From the NCBI RefSeq assembly GCF_029633865.1, contig NC_079219.1, forward strand, positions 18,346,463 through 18,410,462: a DNA stretch of 64,000 nucleotides. Direction: 5' to 3'. A model generated the notes under the pieces. It was not told where the DNA came from and made no database searches. It saw only the letters and a list, made by a program, of their open reading frames with translations. This document shows, in pieces, positions 12,641 to 24,400 of this stretch. Made by a program: the position numbers and the translations under genes. The stretch is from Lampris incognitus (Eukaryota; Chordata; Actinopteri; Lampriformes; Lampridae). Each line of letters opens with the position of its first letter. The stretch's first letter is position 1.

Positions 12641-14401
12641 AGCAGGATGCCGGTGGAAACTATGCTATTGTTGGGCGAAGGAAAAGGAGAGGGGGAAGGC
12701 ATGTCCAGGGGCAGTCGGTGACGAGAAAGAGTAGGAGTGTGGAGGTGAGAGTCGGAACCCCGTTGAATGTTGGCACTATGACTGGTAAAGGGAGAGAGCT
12801 GGCTGATATGATGGAAAGAAGAAAGGTTGCTATATTGTGTGTGCAAGAGACCAGGTGGAAGGGGAGTAAGGCCAGGAGCAATGGAGGTGGGTTCAAACTC
12901 TTCTAACATGGTGCAAATGGGAGGAGAAATGGGGTACAGGTAATTCTGAAGGAAGAGTATGTCAAGAGTGTGCTGGAGGTGAAGAGTGTCGGATTGAGTG
13001 AGGAGTATAAAGGTGGAAATCGAAGATGTATTGATAAATGTTATCAGCCCATATGCCCTGCAAGTTGGGTGTGAGATGGAAGAGAAAGAAGAATGCTTGA
13101 GGGAGTTTGATGAAGTGATGGAGAGTGTACCCATAGGGGAGAGAGTAGCGATTGGAGAGTGGCATGTTGGTGAAAGGAACAGAGGTGATGAGGAGGTGAT
13201 GAGTAGGTATGGTGTCAAGGAGAGAAATGTGGAAGGACAGATGGTGGTGGATTTTGCGAAAAGGATGGAAATGGCTGTGGTTAATACATATTTCAAGAAT
13301 AGGGAGGAACACATGGTGACATATAAGAGTGGAACAAAGTGCACAGAGGTGGACTATATCTTATGTAGAAGGCGCGATCTGAAAGGGATTGGAGACTGCA
13401 AGGTGGTGACAGGGGACAACGTAGCAAGGCAGCATCGGATGGTAGTCTGTAAGATGACTTTGGAGACCAAGAAGAGGAAGCGAGCGAAGGCAGAGCCAAG
13501 GATCATATGGTGGAAGTTGAAGAAGGAAGACTGCTCGGTAGAGTTCAGGGAGGAGTTAAAACAGGCACTGGGTGGTAGTGAAGAATTGCCAAGCACTGCA
13601 GAAATAGTGAGGGAGACAGCTAGGAAGGTACTTTGTATGTCATCAAGAGAGGAAGGATGACAAGGAGACCTGGTGGAGGAATGAGGAAGTACAGCAAAGT
13701 ATGCAGAGGAAGAGGTTGGCAAAGAAGAAGTAGGATAGTCAGAGAGATGTAGAAAGTAGACAGGTGTACAAGGAGATGCAGCGTAAAGCGACGCAAGAGG
13801 TGGCAAAGGCAAAGGAAAATGCATATGGTGAGTTGTATGAGAGGTGTGACACTAAGGAAGGAGAAAAGGAATTGTACCGATTGGCTAGACAGAGGGGCCG
13901 AGCTAGGAAGGACGTGCAGCAGGTTAGGGCGATCAAGGACAGAGATGGAAACGTGCTGACAAGTGAGGAGAGTGCATTGAGAAGGTGGAAGGAGTACTTT
14001 GATGGGCTAATGAATGAAGAAAATGAGAGAGAGAGAGAGAAGGTTGGGTGATGTGGGGATAGTGAATTGGGAAGCAAGGTGGATTAGCAAGGAGGAAGTG
14101 AAGGCAACTATGAAGAAGATGAAGAGTGTTAAGGCAGTTGGTCCAGATGACATACCTGTGGAGGCATGGAGATGTTTAGGAGAGATGGCAGTGGAATTTT
14201 TAACTAGATTGTTTAACACAATCTTGGAAAGTGAGAAGCTGCCTGAGGAGTGGAGAAGAAGTATACTGAGAGATGCTGGGTATATTGGGAGAAGGATGCT
14301 GATTATAGAGCTGCCAGGGAAGAGGAAAAGAGGAAGGCCAAAAAGGAGGTTTATGGATATGGTGAGAGAGGACATGCAGGTGGCTGGTGTGACAGAGGAA
14401 G

Positions 14402-14402
<1 letters not shown>
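12641..14402 (+). mobile_element. RTE-type LINE copy 1, RT core deleted
   Basis: Shows the RTE endonuclease region ([49 protein letters not shown]), the linker and the start of the RT ([39 protein letters not shown]). It then jumps at about 14267 to the C-terminal RDAGYIGRRML and [14 protein letters not shown] motif. About 1.1 kb of RT present in the copy at 22.9-26.0 kb is absent. Several stops and frameshifts. The 3' end is replaced by (AC)n. Confidence 0.85.

Positions 14403-14465
<63 letters not shown>
14403..14465. repeat. (AC)n microsatellite between LINE and Tc1 fragments
   Basis: About 31 AC units. The LINE sequence ends at GAGGAAGAT and the Tc1-like sequence starts at CAGCCAAGTG, so both neighbours are truncated at this tract. 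Confidence 0.95.
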
Positions 14466-14466
<1 letters not shown>

Positions 14467-15639
14467 AGCCAAGTGAATGACACTGATTATCTCATTACAA
14501 TGGCACCTGTCAAGGGGTGGGATATATTGGGCAGCAAGTGAACAGTCACTTCTTGAAGTTGATGTGTTGGAAGCAGGAAAAATGGGCAAGCGTAAGGATC
14601 TGAGCGACTTTGACAAGGGCCAAATTATGATGGCTAGATGACTGGGTCAGAGCATCTCCAAAACGGCAGGTCTTCTGGGGTGTTCTCGGTATGCAGTGGA
14701 CAATACCTACCAAAAGTGGTCCAAGGAAGAATAACTGGTGGGCTGGCGACAGGGTCATGTGCGCCCAAGGCTCATTGGTATGCGTGGGGAGTGAAGGCTA
14801 ACCCATCTGGTCTGATCCCACAGAAGAGCTACTGTAGCTCAAATTGCTGAAAAAGTGAATGCTGGCTATGATAAGACAGGTGTCAGAACTCACAGTGCAT
14901 CCCAGCTTGCTGCGTATGGGGCTGTATAGCTGCAGACCAGTCAGAGTTCCCATGATGACCCCTGTGCACTGCCGAAAGCACCTACAATGGGCATGTGAGC
15001 ATCAGAACTGGACCATGGAGCAATGGAAGAAGGTGGCCCTGTCTGATGAACCATGTTTTCTTTTGCATCATGTGGACGGCCAGGTGTCTGTGCATTATTT
15101 ACCTGGGGAAGAGATGGCAACAGGATGCACTATGGGAAGAAGGCAAGCCGGTGAGGGCAGTGTGATGCTCTGTGTAATGTTCTGCTGGGAAACCTTGGTG
15201 AAATCTTGGGCCCTGGCATTCATGTGAACGTTACTTTGACATGTACCACCTACCTAACATTGTTGCAAACCAAGTGCACCCCTTCATGGCAAGGGTATTC
15301 CCTGATGGCAGTGGCCTCTTTCAGCAGGATAATGAGCCCTGCCACACCTCAAAAAATGTTCAGGAATGGTTTGAGGAACACAACAGAGTTCAAGGTGTTG
15401 CCTTGGTCTCCAAATTCCCCAGATCTCAGTCTGATTGACCCTCTGTGGGATGTGCTGGAAAAACACGTCCGATCCATGGAGGCCCCACCTCCTTAAAGGA
15501 TCTGCTGATAATGTCTTAGTGCCAGATACCAGAGGACACCTTCAGAGGTCTTGTGGAATCCATGCCTTGATGGGTCAGAGCTGTTTTGGCGGCACGTGGG
15601 GGCCTACATATGTGGTTTTAACCTTTTGGCTGATTGGTG
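14466..15639 (+). mobile_element. Decayed Tc1-like transposon
   Basis: Several frames retain transposase pieces: MGKRKDLSDFDKGQ-type start near 14588, LSDEPCF near 15040, FQQDNEPCHTSKNVQEWF near 15323, then a frameshifted end. The right terminus (ACCTTTTGGCTGATTGGTG) is present with TA; the left terminus is lost in the (AC)n tract. Many stops; not functional. Confidence 0.8.
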
Positions 15640-17562
15640 TAGATACACCATGGACCAATTTAAAACATATAAGTCATCATGTCTGTGACTGACTGTATCA
15701 TCTGTGGTCAATTAAAAGATGTTGGAGGTATACCTTGTAAGATTTAACCTGAGTCTATTCCATAATTTTATAAATAAATATACGAATATGGTGAAAGGAT
15801 GATTTTCTGTTCATTTCTCCCATTCAATCTATTCTTGACCACTGTTTTCAGTTGAACATTTTTGTTTTTTTGTTTGTTTGTTCCAGGATTGCAAAATAAA
15901 CTCCTCCCCAAAGGCTGAGCCCATTCCACCCCTTACATATGTTCAGGTCCAACCACATAAAGAAACGGTGCACAGAAGCTCTTCTTGTCTTTTTTTTCTC
16001 ACATTTTTAATTAGCGGCAAGTGCAGCAGAGTACACCTTTCAGTATTGCATTCTGAATCCTAGCCAGAAGTCAGATGCTCTCCCTGGCTAAAACAAGGGC
16101 ACAGGGGTACAATCTATGACACCTGAATTACAATCCAAGACAACGATTCATTCTCTCTGTCTTTCATCTTTCTCTGTGTGTCTCTCTGTCTTACTTTGAA
16201 CAGCCACAACTAATCCTTTTTCATCAAAAAACCGTTGCTTAGGCCAAAATACAAGTGCCTGTTATACTGTTAAAGGTCATGTATATTGGCATGATATGGA
16301 GTCCATCTAAAGCACCATAAGTAAAAGGTTATATTTCCACCGGGCGCTGTATTGATAAAAAGCTCCTGGCAATTCAACCCAAAACTATACATCTCAAAAA
16401 ATGTGCTTCCAAAATGGACCGTAAACTGCATCTAAAAAGCTTCTGGTTCAACTTCATTGAACCTATTCAGATAGTGATTAACAGGGGAACTATTCTGTTT
16501 TAACTCACCTTGGCTCCTTGGACCATTTCTTACCGGAAAATTACAGTATGCAATTTTAATGGTCTGCCCAGAAGTTATTATTCAGCAGTTACTAGATTTA
16601 CTGCTTTGTGGCTACAGTTTATTTCCAGGATAGGGCTGTATACATAGGCTACGCTGGGAGCTTATGTGAGTGCAGTCAGTGGTGTGAATAAATGAATGAA
16701 TGAGCCCAGCTCTGCATCAGTGAGCTTAACTTGACCTTACGTCATCATTGTTTTAGCACGAGCTAGCATAGAGGCGGGAAAAAAAAAACAAATATTAGCA
16801 ACTGTCCGTTGTTTTGCCATGCCAACACGCTTTAAAGCAAAACTATTATACCGTAGATAGCTTAAGCACACAGAAAACTGCCAATAATATTTCTCCATAG
16901 TTAATTCCTGTTCCCAGGCCTCCTGAAAACAACCCCCAGCTCAAAACTGAAACAGCTGATTTTAATTTACCCATCTTCAACCTTAGTGAGTAGAAATTGA
17001 AATTAGCCAGTTTAGTGTTGACATTTTAACCTAGACACACATGGGACACTGTTGGGGACCGCTATAATAAAGTGCCTTCCATTGGCCGATGATTTTAAAC
17101 TCAAAATGAAAGAGTTTTACAACCGTTTTGGGGGCTGTGCATATTTTGTGTAAACCAATAAGCCAGGTTGATTAATGTCTGCATTTTAATTAAAATATTT
17201 CGTTTGAAATACGTTTACCAATTAGTCACATTTACGAGGACATATATTAGCGCTTGGATCATCTAAATTTCCCTTTATTTCACTGGGGTGCCAAGGACGG
17301 CACAGTGTAAGGATGCTTTGTAGAAACAGAATCCCATTCAGTGGTCTGCCAACATTACATCTTTAACTGATGCCCTGCCATTGTCTGCTTAAATTATGCA
17401 GATGTCATATTTTAAAGACTAGGTATTCTGGTGCTGTTCCCAACGAAGCATTAACCAGGCTAACACATCCAAACTCCTCAAACTGAACGAAGCATGAGGC
17501 GTTCACAGTGATGGGATCACACCTTTTCATCATCTCCACATTCACCTGTTTCATAATCTCTA
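15640..17562. other. Gene-free segment
   Basis: Low-repeat, AT-rich DNA downstream of CARMIL exon 2. I looked on the minus strand for the next CARMIL exon (the PH-domain TSCRAFLVTAR-like block) and found no match. Confidence 0.55.
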
Positions 17563-17577
17563 CAACCTGCAATCTCT

Positions 17578-18029
17578 TTTTTTGGGGGGGGGGATTTTTC
17601 CCCCCTTTTTTTCCTCAATTGTATCCAGCCAATTACACCACTTTTCCGAATCATCCAGGTCACTGCTCCATCCCCTCTGCCGATCCGGGGAGGGCTGCAG
17701 ACTACCACATGCCTCCTCCGATACATGTGGAGTCGCCAGCCGCTTCTTTTCACCTGACAGTGAGGAGTTTCGTCAGGGGGATGTAGCATGTGGGAGGATC
17801 ATGCTATTCCTCCCCGTTCTCCATGCCCCCTTAACAGGTGCCCCGACCAACCAGAGGAGGCGCTAGTGCAGCGACCAGGCCACATACCCACATCCGGCTT
17901 CCCACCCGCAGACACAGCCAATTGTGTCTGTAGGGACACCCAACCAAGCCAGAGGTAACACAGGGATTCGAACCAACGATCCCCATGTTGGAGGCAACAG
18001 AATAGACCGCTATGCTACCCGGATGCCCC
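17578..18029 (-). repeat. SINE-A copy 1, flanked by 15-bp TSD
   Basis: About 450-bp tRNA-derived SINE. On the minus strand the head carries an A-box-like GGTAGCATAGCGGTCTATTC and a B-box-like GGTTCGAATCCC, and the far end is A-rich. The repeat caacctgcaatctct flanks it at 17563-17577 and 18030-18044. It lies in CARMIL intron 2. Confidence 0.87.
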
Positions 18030-18321
18030 CAACCTGCAATCTCTACAAACCCAGCCATCCAAAGTCTTGAAACCAAACTTAAAATATACAGACTGGATAT
18101 CCTGATACTGGCTCCAACACAGCGGGGGTGCGGAAGACATTTCACGAAGGCGAGATGAAAGGGGGAGAGAGAAAGGGAGGAAGAGATTTAGCTGCTTTTT
18201 AATGAAAAATCTACACCTCGAGACCCGAGCGGAGGGAATAACAGAAGCAGGGCGGCCCAACAGACGGAGCAGATTTGCCATGAAGAGACAGCAGTGTGAG
18301 AGTCATGGGAGTTTTACTTAC

Positions 18322-18419
18322 CAGAACTCTGTTCTCGGTCTTGTCTCCTTTGATCTCCAGTTTGACTCTCTTCCTCAGAGACAGCTTCACCTTCCTCCCT
18401 ATTGCATCCCTCACACTCT
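18322..18419 (-). CDS. carmil1: CARMIL coding exon 2
   Basis: 98 nt entered in phase 1 and left in phase 0. It encodes the PH-domain strands [17 protein letters not shown] and [15 protein letters not shown]. Donor GTAAGT is canonical. A G-rich homopolymer (18436-18447 on the + strand) lies just upstream of the acceptor. Confidence 0.88.
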
Positions 18420-18784
18420 CTATACAGAGACAAGGGGGGGGGGGGGTGAAGAGAGAAAAGATTCAAATTAAACCTCAGAAAAACTAATCGTAATTCAAGC
18501 GCTTTTTCACCAATGGTTTTCAACGACTTCTCTGTAACACCACTGAAAAGGTGTTTTAATTCTATATATGAAGTGAAAGTCAAGACTAGTATGTCCCAAA
18601 TGCTGTATAGTGGCCAGTCTACGCCCCACAGCCTGTCCAAGCCATGCTTTGTACTTGTCCATTTGAAACCAATGATTGCTGAAACTACACTTGCCTGGTA
18701 CACTGACGACAACATATGCAGCTCAGTCGCTAGCTGTTAGGAAAGCTAGCCAGCAGAGACACATGCAAGCATACTGAGACCACT

Positions 18785-18827
<43 letters not shown>

Positions 18828-21353
18828 AGACATTTCATCTTGAACAGAGGTGACGCTGCTTTAGACCGATTTGAGTTTTGAGCTTTCCAAATATTTTACA
18901 AAATTATCAATAATGTATTTCTGAAACTTTTTCGGGGCCTGGAAATTATATTTTCAAATTTACCGAGTTTTCCAGATTTTATGTGACTGTATGAACCCTG
19001 ACTGATTAAAAGCAGACATTGGAGGAAAAAAATCTGGAAAGAACCCTTCAAATGTAAAGTTGTGAGGAAAAACTGAAATGTGTGTATTTGAGAAGAGAAA
19101 ACTCTTTTTATTAAACTTTTTGCCAAACATTAAGAATTCAACCCAGACCTTAACACAGAGTCCATCCAAATAAGACTCGGACTTGATCAAACGCTTCAAC
19201 GTTTTGACTTCCTCAGAGAAGTAAAGATCAGTTATGACTGCATAAATTTGCCAAAGGGTACAGAATTCCCCATACCCACCAATGTTTGATGAAAAATTAA
19301 TCGATTCCAATTTGAACACATCATCGGGGAATCATCTTGCCTTCTGATTTTCATGCCATTTTCTCCTCACGAATCTGTCTTTTGAAGTTTCTTTGTGTCA
19401 GCTTTGAGTCTTAATGTCCGTGATAGGATTTAGAAAAATAAAGAAATTATGCATATATATTAAATATATACACTACCGTTCAAAAGTTTGGGATCACCCA
19501 AACAATTTTGTGTTTTCCATGAAAAGTCACACTTATTCACCACCATATGTTGTGAAATGAATAGAAAATAGAGTCAAGACATTGACAAGGTTAGAAATAA
19601 TGATTTGTATTTGAAATAAGATTTTTTTTTACATCAAACTTTGCTTTCGTCAAAGAATCCTCCATTTGCAGCAATTACAGCATTGCAGACCTTTGGCATT
19701 CTAGCTGTTAATTTGTTGAGGTAATCTGGAGAAATTGCACCCCACGCTTCCAGAAGCAGCTCCCACAAGTTGGATTGGTTGGATGGGCACTTCTTGTGTA
19801 CCATACGGTCAAGCTGCTCCCACAACAGCTCAATGGGGTTCAGATCTGGTGACTGCGCTGGCCACTCCATTACCGATAGAATACCAGCTGCCTGCTTCTG
19901 CTCTAAATAGTTCTTGCACAATTTGGAGGTGTGTTTAGGGTCATTGTCCTGTTGTAGGATGAAATTGGCTCCAATCAAGCGCTGTCCACTGGGTATGGCA
20001 TGGCGTTGCAAAATGGAGTGATAGCCTTCCTTATTCAGAATCCCTTTTACCCTGTACAAATCTCCCACCTTACCAGCACCAAAGCAACCCCAGACCATCA
20101 CATTACCTCCACCATGCTTAACAGATGGCGTCAGGCATTCTTCCAGCATCTTTTCATTTGTTCTGCGTCTCACAAACGTTCTTCTTTGTGATCCAAACAC
20201 CTCAAACTTGGATTCATCCATCCACAACACTTTTTTCCAGTCTTCCTCTGTCCAATGTCTGTGTTCTTTTGCCCATCTTAATCTTTTTCTTTTATTGGTC
20301 AGTCTCAGATATGGCTTTTTCTTTGCCACTCTGCCCTGAAGCCCAGAATCCCGCAGCCGCCTCTTCACTGTAGATGTTGACACTGGTGTTTTGCGGGTAC
20401 TATTTAATGAAGATGCCAGTTGGGGACCTGTGAGGCGTCTGTTTCTCAAACTAGAGACTCTAATGTACTTATCTTCTTGCTCAGTTGTGCAACGCGGCCT
20501 CCCACTTCTTTTTCTACTCTGGTTAGAGCCTGTTTGTGCTGTCCTCTGAAGGGAGTAGTACACACCGGTGTAGGAAATCTTCAATTTCTTAGCAATTTCT
20601 CGCATGGAATAGCCTTCGTTTCTAAGAACAAGAATAGACTGTCGAGTTTCAGATGAAAGTTCTCTTTTTCTGGCCATTTTGAGCGTTTAATTGACCCCAC
20701 AAATGTGATGCTCCAGAAACTCAATCTGCTCAAAGGAAGGTCAGTTTTGTAGCTTCTGTAACGAGCTAAACTGTTTTAAGATGTGTGAACATGATTGCAC
20801 AAGGGTTTTCTAATCATCAATTAGCCTTCTGAGCCAATGAGCAAACACATTGTACCATTAGAACACTGGAGTGATAGTTGCTTGAAATGGGCCTCTATAC
20901 ACCTATGTAGATATTGCACCAAAAACCAGACATTTGCAGCTAGAATAGTCATTTACCACATTAGCAATGTATAGAGTGTATTTCTTTAAAGTTAAGACTA
21001 GTTTTAAGTTATCTTCATTGAACAGTACAGTGCTTTTCCTTCAAAAATATGGACATTTCAATGTGATCCCAAACTTTTGAACGGTAGTGTATATACATAT
21101 ATGTGTGTGTGTGTGTACATGTGCAATTTCACGTACATATTTCAATCAGACTAGTGAATTAACATCAAATGTCTACATGTCAAATTCATACAATGTTTAC
21201 ACACTGAGCAATGTGTGTAAACTGTGTGCCGCTGTTTCAACTGACAGTTCACACCCGGATGACACTCCACAGCCAGAGGAATTGGCTTAGAGAGCAGAAG
21301 TGGGTCAGCTGCCTTTTACACACACGCACACACATGCATGCACGCAAACACGT

Positions 21354-21402
<49 letters not shown>

Positions 21403-24400
21403 GAGGGTATGTATACAGTACTTTGTGCAAGAGGGAAGAGGGGAATCCAGGCAGAACAAATATTTAAGAAGCAAAATGTTATTTAAGGTGCTAACATGGG
21501 TTTTGTTAAATTAATTATGTAAATTACACTACCGTTCAAAAGTTTGGGATCACCCAAACAATTTCGTGTTTTCCATGAAAAGTCACACTTATTCACCACC
21601 ATATGTTGTGAAATGAATAGAAAATAGAGTCAAGACATTGACAAGGTTAGAAATAATGATTTGTATTTGAAATAAGATTTTTTTTACATCAAACTTTGCT
21701 TTCGTCAAAGAATCCTCCATTTGCAGCAATTACAGCATTGCAGACCTTTGGCATTCTAGCTGTTAATTTGTTGAGGTAATCTGGAGAAATTGCACCCCAC
21801 GCTTCCAGAAGCAGCTCCCACAAGTTGGATTGGTTGGATGGGCACTTCTTTGAGCAGATTGAGTTTCTGGAGCATCACATTTGTGGGGTCAATTAAACGC
21901 TCAAAATGGCCAGAAAAAGAGAACTTTCATCTGAAACTCGACAGTCTATTCTTGTTCTTAGAAATGAAGGCTATTCCATGCGAGAAATTGCTAAGAAATT
22001 GAAGATTTCCTACACCGGTGTGTACTACTCCCTTCAGAGGACAGCACAAACAGGCTCTAACCAGAGTAGAAAAAGAAGTGGGAGGCCGCGTTGCACAACT
22101 GAACAAGAAGATAAGTACATTAGAGTCTCTAGTTTGAGAAACAGACGCCTCACAGGTCCCCAACTGGCATCTTCATTAAATAGTACCTGTTAGAGCCTGT
22201 TTGTGCTGTCCTCTGAAGGGAGTAGTACACACCGGTGTAGGAAATCTTCAATTTCTTAGCAATTTCTCGCATGGAATAGCCTTCATTTCTAAGAACAAGA
22301 ATAGACTGTCGAGTTTCAGATGAAAGTTCTCTTTTTCTGGCCATTTTGAGCGTTTAATTGACCCCACAAATGTGATGCTCCAGAAACTCAATCTGCTCAA
22401 AGAAGTGCCCATCCAACCAATCCAACTTGTGGGAGCTGTTTCTGGAAGCGTGGGGTGCAATTTCTCCAGATTACCTCAACAAATTAACAGCTAGAATGCC
22501 AAAGGTCTGCAATGCTGTAATTGCTGCAAATGGAGGATTCTTTGACGAAAGCAAAGTTTGATGTAAAAAAAATCTTATTTCAAATACAAATCATTATTTC
22601 TAACCTTGTCAATGTCTTGACTCTATTTTCTATTCATTTCACAACATATGGTGGTGAATAAGTGTGACTTTTCATGGAAAACACGAAATTGTTTGGGTGA
22701 TCCCAAACTTTTGAACGGTAGTGTAATTTACATAATTAACATAGAAATCTGGAATCCATGATTTTCCCAGTGTGGCAGCGACCGCTACTGTTGCTTGTGT
22801 TGCATCAGATCCGCAGTAAACAGGTCCCACCCTTTTAAAAATGGCATTCTCAGACCAAAGCTAACCCAGCCACTGCGGATGCACAAACCAGTACATTCTT
22901 AGTACTGGTCCCAAGCCCGGATAAATGGGGAGGGTTGCGTCAGGAAGGGCTTCCGGCGTAAAAATCTTTGCCAAATCAAATATGCGGATCATAAATAAGA
23001 TTCCCATACCAGACGGGTCGAGACCCGGGTTACCAACGACCACCACCAGTACTGTTGGCCAGCAGGGTGCCGGTGGAAACTATGCTACTGTTGGGTGAAG
23101 GAGAGGGGGAAGGCATGTCCAGAGGCAGCAGGTGAGTAGAAAGAGTAGGAGTGTGGAGGTGAGAATCGGAACTTTGAATGTTAGCACTATGACTAGTAAA
23201 GGGAGAGAGCTGGCTGATATGATGGAAAGATGAAAGGTAGGTATACTGTGTGTGCAAGAGACCAGATGGAAGGGGAGTAAAGCCAGGAGCATCGGAGGTG
23301 AGTTCAAACCATGGTGCAAATGGGAGGAGAAATGGGGTACAGGTAATTCTGAAGGAAGAGTATGTCAAGAGTGTGCTGGAGGTGAAGAGAGTATCAGACA
23401 GAGTGATGAGTATGAAGCTGGAAATTGAAGGTGTATTGATGAATGTTATCAGCAGCTTTCAGCGCATATGCTCTGCCCCGAAAGTTGGGTGTGAGATGGA
23501 AGAGAAAGAAGAATTCTGGAGTGAGTTGGATGAAGTGGTGGAGAGTGAACCCAAGGGGGAGAGAGTGGTGATTGGAGCGGACTTCAATGGGCATGTTGGT
23601 GAAGGGAACAGAGGTGATGAGGAGGTGATGGGTAGGTATGGTGTCAAGGAGAGAAATCTGGAAAGACAGATGGTGGTGGATTTTGCGAAAAGGATGGAAA
23701 TGGCTGTGGTGAATACATATTTCAAGAAGAGGGGGGGAACACAGGGTGACGTACAAGAGTGGAGCAAAGTGCACAGAGGTGGACTATATCTTATGTAGAA
23801 GGCGCGATCTGAAAGGGATTGGAGACTGCAAGGTGGTGACACGGGAGAACATAGCTAGGCAGCATCGGACAGTGGTCTGTAGGATGACTTTGGAGACCAA
23901 GAAGAGGAAGCGAGTGAAGGCAGAGCCAAAGACCAAATGGTGGAGGTTTAAGAAGAAAGACTGTTGTGTGGAGTTCAGCGAGGAACTAAGACAAGGACTG
24001 GGTGGTAGTGAAGAGTTGCCAGATGGCTGGGCAAGCACTGCAGAAATAGTGAGGGAGACAGCTAGGAAGGTACTTGGTGTGTCATCAGGACAGAGGAAGG
24101 AAGACAAGGAGACTTGGTGGTGGAAAGAGGAAGTACATCAAAGTATACAGAGGAAGAGGTTGGCAAAGAAGAAGTGAGATAGTCAGAGAGATGAAGAAAG
24201 TAGACAGGAGTACAAGGAGATGAGGCATAAAGTGAAGACAGAGGTGGCAAAGGCAAAGGAAAAGGTGTATGGTGAGTTGTATGAGAGGTTAGACACTAAG
24301 GAAGGAGAAAAGGACTTGTACCGATTGGCTAGACAGAGGGACCAAGCTGGAAAGGATGTACAGCAGGTTACAGTGATCAAGGATAGAGATGGAAATGTGC

